In this document: piece after piece, positions 1-5,562 of the stretch | How the letters are laid out: every line of letters begins with the position of its first letter | How positions within the stretch are numbered: position 1 is the first letter of the stretch | Source: an uncultured Lewinella sp. | GTDB lineage: Bacteria > Bacteroidota > Bacteroidia > Chitinophagales > Saprospiraceae | Length of the DNA stretch: 5,759 nt | Direction: 5' to 3' | NCBI GenBank assembly: GCA_938021455.1 | Contig: CALIGP010000327.1 | Span: forward strand, 1-5,759 | Notes under the pieces: generated by a model | Database searches by the model: none | Told to the model about the DNA's origin: nothing | The model's input: only the letters and a program-made list of their open reading frames with translations | Program-made: the position numbers and the translations under genes

Positions 1-1
1 G

Positions 2-139
2 GCCTTGGTCAAAATCGGTTATGACGGCCCCCTCCGCGCCGAACCCTTCAATTCCACCCTGAACCAAATGGACAACGAGATGGCAATAGCCGCTACTTTC
101 AATGCGGTCAAGACTTCCGTAGAAAAGGCGCTGGGTTAG
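2..139 (+). CDS. Sugar phosphate isomerase/epimerase-like TIM-barrel protein, C-terminal 45 residues only
   Basis: This frame is open from the window edge to a TAG at 137-139 and encodes 45 residues, so the start and most of the protein lie outside. The visible part contains IGYDGPLRAEPFN near its beginning. That resembles the last beta-strand of xylose-isomerase-like/AP-endonuclease-2-type TIM barrels, where a GYdGp(v)..EpF segment carries a conserved Glu near the metal site. A helical tail ending in EKALG follows. Family members isomerise, epimerise or dehydrate sugars and keto-sugars, and they often sit beside Gfo/Idh/MocA oxidoreductases and DUF1080 proteins, as here. The gene converges with the oxidoreductase at 308-1624. 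Substrate and exact reaction cannot be told from this fragment. The family call rests on one motif plus the neighbours. Confidence 0.7.
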   Translation, partial: ALVKIGYDGPLRAEPFNSTLNQMDNEMAIAATFNAVKTSVEKALG

Positions 140-193
140 ACGCCGCGCTTTTAGGCCCAACCGAAGGAAGCACCTAAAAGCGCGAAGCGCGTC
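139..193. terminator. Long interrupted hairpin directly after the TIM-barrel stop codon
   Basis: A 12-base arm CGCGCTTTTAGG (144-155) is exactly complementary to CCTAAAAGCGCG (173-184) across a 17-base loop. The pairing resumes with GACGC (139-143) against GCGTC (189-193) beyond a four-base bulge (185-188). It begins within the stop codon of the upstream gene, which fits a transcription terminator or 3'-end stabiliser. There is no clean T-run directly after the stem, so a classic intrinsic terminator is not certain. The structure is also the first member of the hairpin cluster that runs to 318. Confidence 0.5.
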
Positions 194-288
194 TATCAGA
201 AAAGGGAGCGGAGCGACTCTTTTCGTATAAAAGCTCGCGCAACGAGCGTCTATCAGAAAAAGGAGCACAGCGACCTTTTTCGTCTAAA
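175..288. repeat. Two imperfect tandem repeat units, each with internal hairpins
   Basis: The 43-base segments 189-231 and 246-288 align without gaps, with 37 of 43 positions identical and a period of 57 bases. Both start GCGTCTATCAGAAAA, contain the core AGCGAC, and end in TTTTCGT-N-TAAA. Including the preceding TAAAAGC block, unit starts fall near 175 and 228, and a third TAAA at 285 opens the next palindrome. Each unit can fold: GAAAAAGG (256-263) pairs exactly with CCTTTTTC (274-281), the equivalent arms in copy 1 are less perfect, and GCTCG (233-237) pairs with CGAGC (243-247). Several differences fall in the stem arms. This looks like a small intergenic REP-like element family. Whether it is dispersed in the genome cannot be seen from here. 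Confidence 0.7.
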
Positions 289-318
289 GTGTAAACGGCA
301 GAGCCGTTTACACTTTAG
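284..318. terminator. Perfect 16-bp inverted repeat overlapping the 3' end of the oxidoreductase gene
   Basis: CTAAAGTGTAAACGGC (284-299) and GCCGTTTACACTTTAG (303-318) are perfect reverse complements separated by only AGA. The right arm covers the last codons (Lys-Val-stop) of the minus-strand Gfo/Idh/MocA gene. Read in either direction, the transcript would form a very stable hairpin. For the minus-strand operon the second half of the stem follows the stop codon. A strong poly-U tract does not directly follow on either strand. It most likely acts as a bidirectional terminator or mRNA 3'-end protector, but it could also be an end of a palindromic mobile or REP-like element that has become part of the coding sequence. 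Confidence 0.55.
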
Positions 319-1624
319 GTTCCCACCCTTTCTCATACTCCCGCTCCCACATGGCCATGGCTTCTTTCTCCTTCGGCATGCCGGTTTTGGGGTCAGTATG
401 TAAGTCCATCTTCAGGCGCTGGGCCATATTGCCGAGATGGCAAATGGTTACGCTGGGGTTAGCATCATCGATCGGGCTGTTGAGGTCAGCGTCACCGTTG
501 ATGGCGGAGATGAAATTACGGATGTGACGATCGTCCAGGCTTCCACCACCAGCGGTACCCATGTCAACGCTCTTACCTTCTTCTTTTTCGGAACGAATTT
601 CTTCTCCCTTAAGGTCGAATACTTTGAAGCCCCAGCGGCCCATCAACACGCTTCCTTCGGTACCGTGAATTAAAGAGCCACGCCCCTGGTTATAGAAGTT
701 TTTTCCGTTGCAGCTTTTACCCTCCCAATGGATGGTCTTATCGTCACCAAACTCAAAGCTGGCGAGCTGCGTATCAAAAGCTTCCCAGTCATCATCAAAG
801 TGGTAGCGGCCTCCGGTGCTGCTTACGCGGGTAGGGTAGTGGACGTCAAGCGCCCAGCGGCACATGTCAATTTCGTGGGTGCCGTTGTTCAATAACTCCC
901 CCGTTCCGTATTTCCAGAACCAGTGCCAGTTGTAGTGTACGAGGTTGTCCGTGTACTCCTGACGAGGAGCAGGCCCTTGCCAGAGGTCCCAGTCCAGCCA
1001 TTCCGGCTTGCGGGTTTCCTTGCCAACTCCGATGCCGCCACGGGTATTGCTGTACCAGGCTTTACCGGCGTAGGCTTTCCCGATGAGTCCGTCATGAATT
1101 TCTTTAATGACCTTGTTCAGGGATACGGAGCTACGGGTTTGGTTACCCATTTGCACCAGCTTGCCTTCTTTCTTCTGCTTGGCAACGAGCAACTCTCCTT
1201 CATGGGGGTTATGGCTGGAGGGCTTCTCCAGATAAACGTGCTTACCTGCTTCAAGGGCCATGATGGCCATCGGGGCGTGCCAGTGATCGGGGGTGGCAAT
1301 CACTACGGCGTCAACGTCGCGGTCTTCGAGAAAACGGCGGAAGTCCTGGTTACCCTTTGGCTTGCGGCCTGTGGCGTCAAAGACCGTCTTTTGTCCTTTT
1401 GCAACGGCCCGAGTATCTACGTCTCCAATGCCGTAAACAAGACAATCTTTCGCGTTGGCAAAAGTGCCGGTAAGGGAGTTGCCCCGGCTGTTCGTGCCAA
1501 AGACGGCTACATTGATTTGACGGTTAGCACCGATAATGGAATTGCGCGAATAAGCGGGCATCCCGATGGCCGCACCGGCACTGGCCAGGGCAGCGTTGCG
1601 GATAAATTTTCTTCTGGTTGGCAT
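308..1624 (-). CDS. Tat-exported Gfo/Idh/MocA family NAD(P)-dependent oxidoreductase
   Basis: This 438-residue protein begins with a twin-arginine signal: TRRKFIR at residues 3-9, then an Ala-rich hydrophobic stretch to about residue 25. It is therefore probably exported folded, with its cofactor. The Rossmann domain starts at about residue 37 with NVAVFGTNSRG. The family signatures TPDHWH (111-116) and EKP (133-135) follow; the lysine of EKP is catalytic in characterised members. The C-terminal substrate domain carries GTHEIDMCRWAL (248-259), with the usual active-site His and Asp. Family members oxidise or reduce sugars and cyclitols. Next to a DUF1080 gene, oxidation of a glycoside at C3 is a reasonable inference. 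The gene lies 50 bp downstream of the DUF1080 gene on the same strand, so the two are probably co-transcribed. Asn45 replaces the middle glycine of the GxGxxG motif. No Shine-Dalgarno sequence is visible. Confidence 0.93.
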   Translation of the reverse strand: MPTRRKFIRNAALASAGAAIGMPAYSRNSIIGANRQINVAVFGTNSRGNSLTGTFANAKDCLVYGIGDVDTRAVAKGQKTVFDATGRKPKGNQDFRRFLEDRDVDAVVIATPDHWHAPMAIMALEAGKHVYLEKPSSHNPHEGELLVAKQKKEGKLVQMGNQTRSSVSLNKVIKEIHDGLIGKAYAGKAWYSNTRGGIGVGKETRKPEWLDWDLWQGPAPRQEYTDNLVHYNWHWFWKYGTGELLNNGTHEIDMCRWALDVHYPTRVSSTGGRYHFDDDWEAFDTQLASFEFGDDKTIHWEGKSCNGKNFYNQGRGSLIHGTEGSVLMGRWGFKVFDLKGEEIRSEKEEGKSVDMGTAGGGSLDDRHIRNFISAINGDADLNSPIDDANPSVTICHLGNMAQRLKMDLHTDPKTGMPKEKEAMAMWEREYEKGWEPKV

Positions 1625-1674
1625 GATCGTAGATTGTTTTTTGGGATGAAACGTTAAGTAAAGTAAGAATAAGC

Positions 1675-3033
1675 TTAGAACTCCCGGATTTTAATGGACC
1701 GGAAGGAAACGGCGTCACCATGATCCTGTAACAGAATTGGCCCGGCTGGCCAGCGGCCGAAGTTCTCCCAGTCCTTGTATTTGCTGTAAGCCACCAGGGC
1801 GCCAAACATTTGGCTAAAACGATCGTATTCTACGACCTTATAGCCGTTGAGCCAGTGCTCTACGTGACCACCCTTAACGACAATACGACCACGATTCCAG
1901 CCATTGATGTGAGTTTCCACGTTTCGGTGAGTATCCAGCACTTTGGCGGTAATGAGGTCGTACAATGAACCTGCAGTACGGTTGCCGGCAACGCCCTTCT
2001 TGGCGTCCGGGTGTACGGCATTGTCCAGAATCTGAAACTCCAGACCGATGGCAGAGCCAGCGCCCTTGTTTAGTTTGGGGTCAACGAAATACTTAACGCC
2101 GGAGTTGGCGCCTTTAGTTGGCTTGAACTCAAACTGCAGTTCAAAATCACTGAAGTGATCGGTGGTAATAATGTCTCCTCCATTGGTGCTTTCGCCGCCA
2201 TCGCTGGGTAAAACATGTAGGGCGTCATCTTTGATCTCCCAACCTTTTTCGGGGAAACCATCTAGTTTAGCTCCTCGCCAACCTGCGGTCGTTTTGCCGT
2301 CCCATAGCAAACGCCAACCCTGGCGTCGCTCATCGTCCGTTACGGTATTAGGCACCAGGTTAACCTGCGGTGCAGCGGGACCTGCCATCAGGTCAGCGGC
2401 TGCCGGGTTTTCCTTAATCCGGATGTTGCGCCAGCGCATTTCTTTACCCGCTAGTTCTTTGTTTACGCTGTGTACCTGCAGGCAGATCATACCCTTGGCG
2501 TCCATATTGTCCACCAGGTTCGCAATGGGCTTACCGTTCAGGAAGGTTTTGAGGGTATTACCCACAAATTCAATCCGTAGCTTATTCCAGGCACCGTGTA
2601 AGAATCCCATTCTTGCCGGAGGATTATAGTGTAGCGGGTAGATCCAGCCCCGTCTTCGTTCATCGTAGATTCCAGCAGTATAGGCCCGTTCACTGGGGTC
2701 GATTTCGACCTGGTAGCCAAAGATCCTACGAATGTCTTTTTCTTGTCGCCACTGCCCGCGAGCCATCACCCCGGAGTTGAGTGGCGCTTCATTCTTGAAC
2801 TCCATTTCCAATACGAAGTCACTATACTCTTTTTCTGTGCAGAGAAAGGTATTGGGTGTATTCATTACGGCAGTGCCTAAGATCGCGTCACCTTCGGCAA
2901 TAAAGGGAGCGGTGCCACCGTATGATTCCCAGCCGTCCAGGTCTTTTCCGTTGAACAGCGGACTGAATCCGTCCTGGGATAGCAGAGGGAAGGCTACGGC
3001 AAGACAAAAAAGAGAAAGTGTAATTCGTTGCAT
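1675..3033 (-). CDS. Exported protein with two DUF1080 (3-keto-disaccharide hydrolase-like) domains
   Basis: The chosen ATG at 3031-3033 gives 452 residues and puts a normal Sec signal peptide at the very N-terminus: MQR, a hydrophobic core, and a likely cut after LLSQ at about residue 20. An ATG 16 codons upstream exists, but it would bury that signal behind a basic stretch. Domain 1 spans about residues 23-208, from FSPLFNGKDLDGW through NSGVMARGQ to WRNIRIKE. Domain 2 spans about 239-452, from GWRLLWDGKTTAGWRG through NSGVKYFV and GLEFQILDN to FRSIKIREF. Both are full-length concanavalin-like beta-sandwiches of the DUF1080 type, some of which cleave 3-keto-glycosides by hydrolysis or elimination. 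The protein probably acts in the periplasm or at the cell surface. It is the first gene of a likely operon with the oxidoreductase downstream. The glycoside substrate is unknown. Confidence 0.9.
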   Translation of the reverse strand: MQRITLSLFCLAVAFPLLSQDGFSPLFNGKDLDGWESYGGTAPFIAEGDAILGTAVMNTPNTFLCTEKEYSDFVLEMEFKNEAPLNSGVMARGQWRQEKDIRRIFGYQVEIDPSERAYTAGIYDERRRGWIYPLHYNPPARMGFLHGAWNKLRIEFVGNTLKTFLNGKPIANLVDNMDAKGMICLQVHSVNKELAGKEMRWRNIRIKENPAAADLMAGPAAPQVNLVPNTVTDDERRQGWRLLWDGKTTAGWRGAKLDGFPEKGWEIKDDALHVLPSDGGESTNGGDIITTDHFSDFELQFEFKPTKGANSGVKYFVDPKLNKGAGSAIGLEFQILDNAVHPDAKKGVAGNRTAGSLYDLITAKVLDTHRNVETHINGWNRGRIVVKGGHVEHWLNGYKVVEYDRFSQMFGALVAYSKYKDWENFGRWPAGPILLQDHGDAVSFRSIKIREF

Positions 3034-3097
3034 CGACTTAATTTTTCGAAATGTAAGCAACCTTATTAATAGTTGGGTCATCCTTTAACGTGTAATT
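3034..3097. promoter_or_regulatory. Divergent promoter region between the DUF1080 and START-domain genes
   Basis: These 64 bases must hold the 5' signals of the two divergent genes, assuming each is transcribed from its own promoter. On the minus strand, TACATTTC (3048-3055) differs at one defined position from the Bacteroidota -7 consensus TAnnTTTG, but no convincing -33 TTTG lies upstream of it. On the plus strand no good match was found. The octamer TTACACGT occurs on the minus strand at 3088-3095, and the same octamer occurs twice before the SDR gene. No Shine-Dalgarno sequence precedes either start codon. The region is certain as an intergenic space; the individual promoter elements are weak. 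Confidence 0.4.
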
Positions 3098-3739
3098 ATG
3101 ACACATAAGCGTTTTTTATTGTTGCTTTTGGTTCTTTGGGCGCTGACGCTGGTGCAAGGGGAGGTTCAAGGGCAAAGCGAGTTCGAATTACGCACCGCCG
3201 AAGGCGGTGTCAAGGTCTACGTTCGTTCCGAAGTCAATGATGAGATGAGCGTCCGTGTCACCACTTCCGCCCACGCTACCGTCGGGCAGGCCCTGGCGAC
3301 CATCGATGATGCCCCCCAATACCCGGAGTGGGTACATCGCTGCGCAGAAGCTTACGTACTTCCCGGGGGAGACGCTAACGCTTACACTTATTACTCCCGC
3401 ATTGATATGCCTTTCCCCTTCGGCGACCGGGAAGTAGTTGGCGCTATTTCACAGCTAATTGACCCACAAACGGGTATTCTTACGCGTACCATCCAGGCTG
3501 ATCCGGAGGCTATACCTCCCAATAAAGGCGTCGATCGCATTGGCGTTTATTCCGCTGTTTGGGTTATTGCTCCTAACACCGATGGCGGGATCGACATCAG
3601 TTGTACGGTTCGAACAGCCGCCGGTGCCGGTTTGCCCAACTTGTTGCGCAAAGAGGTGATGACCGGTGGGCCCGCCAAAACGGTCCGAAACCTGGTCGCT
3701 CGCCTGGAGGCTGTAGCCCCGGCTTCAGCCGGAGGCTAA
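3098..3739 (+). CDS. Exported START-domain (lipid-binding-like) protein
   Basis: This 213-residue protein opens with a clear Sec signal peptide: MTHKR, a Leu-rich core to about residue 19, and likely cleavage after VQGQ at about residue 26. The mature part fits one START/Bet v1-like helix-grip domain. Features seen are an early strand segment (GGVKVYVRSEV), TSAHATVGQALATIDDAPQYPEWVHRC (positions 56-82) with the typical helix and Trp, and MPFPFGDREVVG (104-115). The last matches the P-[WF]-P-x-x-x-R-[DE] signature of START domains. The long C-terminal helix is LRKEVMTGGPAKTVRNL. Eukaryotic START domains bind sterols or phospholipids; the ligand of bacterial exported versions is generally unknown. 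The gene is transcribed away from the DUF1080 operon and ends 14 bp from the convergent CHAT-like gene. The START call is strong; any role in glycoside use is not supported. Confidence 0.88.
   Translation: MTHKRFLLLLLVLWALTLVQGEVQGQSEFELRTAEGGVKVYVRSEVNDEMSVRVTTSAHATVGQALATIDDAPQYPEWVHRCAEAYVLPGGDANAYTYYSRIDMPFPFGDREVVGAISQLIDPQTGILTRTIQADPEAIPPNKGVDRIGVYSAVWVIAPNTDGGIDISCTVRTAAGAGLPNLLRKEVMTGGPAKTVRNLVARLEAVAPASAGG
3716..3736. terminator. GC-rich hairpin in the last codons of the START gene, between convergent genes
   Basis: CCGGC (3719-3723) pairs with GCCGG (3728-3732) around a TTCA loop. GCC (3716-3718) continues the stem with GGC (3734-3736) past a bulged A. The stem ends just before the TAA at 3737-3739 and lies 18 bp from the stop codon of the minus-strand gene, so it could serve both convergent transcripts. 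No T-run follows, which makes this a possible rather than a confident terminator. The final residues (ASAGG) may exist mainly because of this DNA structure. Confidence 0.35.
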
Positions 3740-3753
3740 TTGTATCAGGTACT

Positions 3754-4293
3754 TCAAGCGTCTTTATACAGTTTGAACAGCTGAGTTTCTGCATCATGAC
3801 GATTAGCCTTGCCGTAACTTTCTTCAATGCTTAGTTTGCCGTAAAAGAGATTATAATAGAAACTAATGGTAAAGTATAATGCTGCACTTCCATCAGGATA
3901 TCCATCTGGCGCGATGTAGTAGCTGGCACCGGATGCAAAAAAGGCTTGGCTCATAGGTAGCGTTCCAGTCATGCAAGCAGTCGACAATACTACATTATTC
4001 CTAAAAGTCAGATGCTCCTTTATATTCTCTGGAGTCATTCGCCGTTTAAAAAGCTGTTTCTCTTCGAGCGCTGTTGCTAATTCTGCCAGTTCGAAGCCGG
4101 TTTCAGCGCCATGGCCACTGAATAATATATGATTTGCCCGTTCATCTTGCCCGCTCAGAAGTTCAACTATGTGATTAGGTTGACCAACCCAAAAAGTATT
4201 GACTTTTACAGACCAGTTTTCTAAACACGATCTTATCGCATGCGCCTCCATATCTCCATCAATTACTATGATGTCTACCTCGTCACAGTACAT
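3754..4293 (-). CDS. Small stand-alone caspase-fold (CHAT-like) protein, function unknown
   Basis: This 179-residue protein looks like one complete caspase-hemoglobinase fold domain. A first strand, VDIIVIDGD (6-14), is followed by a helix. Then come HILFSGHG (55-62), with candidate catalytic His61, and NNVVLSTACMTG (99-110), with candidate catalytic Cys107. The C-terminal part, AFFASGASYYIAPDG (117-131) plus FTISFYYNLFYGKLSIEESYGKA, matches the usual CHAT ending in which an 'a.aFl..Ga..yig' block precedes a helix with G-x-S-x-x-E. It has no signal peptide, membrane segment or partner domain, so it is probably cytoplasmic. The ATG at 4291-4293 is the only standard start after the thyA stop codon; no Shine-Dalgarno sequence is seen. 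The gene follows thyA by 60 bp on the same strand. A hand count gave 180 G+C in 420 bases (3841-4260, 43%), against 233 in 420 (55%) in 3181-3600 of the START gene, suggesting recent acquisition. Peptidase activity is an inference. Confidence 0.75.
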   Translation of the reverse strand: MYCDEVDIIVIDGDMEAHAIRSCLENWSVKVNTFWVGQPNHIVELLSGQDERANHILFSGHGAETGFELAELATALEEKQLFKRRMTPENIKEHLTFRNNVVLSTACMTGTLPMSQAFFASGASYYIAPDGYPDGSAALYFTISFYYNLFYGKLSIEESYGKANRHDAETQLFKLYKDA

Positions 4294-4353
4294 AGAATAG
4301 TTGATTTGAATTGAAAACTTTGCCCAGTTTACCTTTAGAGATCGATCTATTCG

Positions 4354-5259
4354 TTATACCGCAATCGGAGCCCTAATCCCCGGCTGCGGATCATATCCCA
4401 TCAGCTCAATGTCATCGTACCCGATGTCAAAAATCCCCGGAGCATTATCTCTGATCTGTAAGGTGGGAAGTGTGCCGGGCGTGCGGGACAGTTGTTCCCT
4501 GGTTTGTTCCAGGTGGTTGCTGTAAAGGTGAGCATCTCCTAGTGTATGGACAAAATCTCCGACTTCAAGCCCACACTCCCGGGCTACCAAATGTACCAAT
4601 AGAGCGTAAGAGGCAATATTGAAGGGGACACCCAAAAAGGTGTCGGCCGAACGTTGGTAAAGCTGGCAGCTCAACCGGCCGTCAGCCACGTAAAACTGAA
4701 ACATCGTATGACAGGGCGGAAGACCGGCTTTGGCCATCTCCGGGATGTCTACCGGGTTCCAGGCCGTAACGATGTGTCGGCGGCTATTCGGGTTTGTTTT
4801 GATGGATTCAATGACACCCGCTAATTGATCAACTCCGCTAAAGTTCCGCCATTGACGCCCATATACGGGGCCGAGCTCTCCCCACTGGGCAGCGAAGTTG
4901 GCATCATCAATAACCCGTTGCACAAAGGTTTTCATCTCCGTCTTCCATTCCGGACTGTGTTTTGGGAAGCTTTCCTCCATTCCGTTCTGCTGCAGATAAT
5001 ATTGGAATGGCCACTCGTTCCAGATGCGAACTCCGTTTTGCACGAGGTAGCGTAAGTTAGTATCCCCTCTAATGAACCAAATGAGCTCATGAACGATACT
5101 TTTCCAATGCACCTTTTTGGTGGTCAGTATCGGAAATCCCTCCCGTAGGTCGAAGCGCATCTGGTAACCAAAAACGGATTTGGTTCCGGTTCCCGTCCGG
5201 TCACCTTTAGTTGTTCCCTTGGTGAGAATATGGTCAAGAAGCGAAAGGTAGGTTTGCAT
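4354..5259 (-). CDS. thyA: Thymidylate synthase
   Basis: This cytoplasmic enzyme methylates dUMP to dTMP using 5,10-methylenetetrahydrofolate. The 301-residue protein is complete. It has the phosphate-binding Arg in GDRTGTGT (19-26), the W-F-I-R-G segment (61-65), GPVYGRQWR (130-138), the RRH block (160-162) and the catalytic cysteine in LPPCHTMFQFY (Cys183). QRSADTFLGVPFN (202-214) holds the nucleotide-binding Asp and Asn, and GDAHLYSNH is at 241-249. It ends APIAV, like other ThyA C-termini that close over the active site. At 301 residues it is longer than the 264-residue E. coli enzyme; the extra length lies around residues 85-120, the place where the long Lactobacillus-type enzymes carry an insert. 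A purine-rich AAGGA (minus strand, 5269-5273) sits 9 bases before the ATG. The next gene downstream is a CHAT-like gene, not the folA often found there. Confidence 0.98.
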   Translation of the reverse strand: MQTYLSLLDHILTKGTTKGDRTGTGTKSVFGYQMRFDLREGFPILTTKKVHWKSIVHELIWFIRGDTNLRYLVQNGVRIWNEWPFQYYLQQNGMEESFPKHSPEWKTEMKTFVQRVIDDANFAAQWGELGPVYGRQWRNFSGVDQLAGVIESIKTNPNSRRHIVTAWNPVDIPEMAKAGLPPCHTMFQFYVADGRLSCQLYQRSADTFLGVPFNIASYALLVHLVARECGLEVGDFVHTLGDAHLYSNHLEQTREQLSRTPGTLPTLQIRDNAPGIFDIGYDDIELMGYDPQPGIRAPIAV

Positions 5260-5562
5260 ACAAAAGGTTCCTTATGGTCTGCAGTAGATTCGCTGAGGGG
5301 TCAGGTCAGAATTTCTGCAAAAAAAATTTTTGCAAATTATCCTTTTTTGACGAGTTGATCGTCTCAACGCAGGGTTTCTACCCTTTAATGACTGTTTACG
5401 GGCAGCTTAGGGTGAATTTAGACTTGTCGCATGGTGACCTAACAAAATACTTACACGTCCAAATGGTGTTTACACGTTGATACATCCAAAACAATTTGGC
5501 CTCCCTCGCGCTTTAAGTCGAGTAGTTATACAAGTATATATCCCTTCCAAAATTAACCAAAT
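5260..5562. promoter_or_regulatory. Divergent intergenic region upstream of thyA and the SDR gene
   Basis: These 303 bases contain no convincing gene. The most distinct element is an A/T-tract palindrome, TGCAAAAA (5316-5323) and TTTTTGCA (5327-5334), separated by AAA. On the minus strand ATAATTTG (5333-5340) resembles the Bacteroidota -7 element but is one base short in spacing, and could drive thyA. A small hairpin, AGGGT-TTCT-ACCCT, lies at 5371-5384, and GACGA/TCGTC at 5350-5354 and 5360-5364 can pair. The octamer TTACACGT occurs twice in direct orientation at 5451-5458 and 5470-5477, starts 19 bases apart, upstream of the SDR gene. The last 40 bases before the SDR start are A/T-rich, without a Shine-Dalgarno sequence. 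All regulatory readings are tentative. Confidence 0.4.

Noticed and set aside
175..288. CRISPR array
   Set aside because: There are only two imperfect units, the repeats are longer than the intervals between them, and there are no unique spacers or cas genes.
923..1657. 244-codon plus-strand frame opposite the oxidoreductase gene
   Set aside because: It is antisense to a clear Gfo/Idh/MocA gene with all family motifs; its translation shows no domain and is explained by the G+C-rich complementary frame.
2162..2629. 155-codon plus-strand frame opposite the DUF1080 gene
   Set aside because: It is antisense to a strongly supported gene and is rich in Ser, Pro and Arg without domain features, typical of a shadow frame.
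3034..3081. Upstream ATG that would lengthen the DUF1080 protein by 16 residues
   Set aside because: It would put MTQLLIRLLTFRKIKS before a normal signal peptide and use most of the divergent promoter region; the ATG at 3031-3033 is better.
3754..5259. thyA plus the CHAT-like gene as a complete anti-phage system
   Set aside because: ThyA is a normal housekeeping enzyme with every catalytic motif, and no sensor, nuclease, transmembrane effector or target protein is present. Two adjacent genes do not support a defence system.
5274..5480. 68-codon plus-strand frame in the gap between thyA and the SDR gene
   Set aside because: It has no recognisable domain, an unusual composition, overlaps the A/T-tract palindrome and likely promoter DNA, and lacks a start signal.
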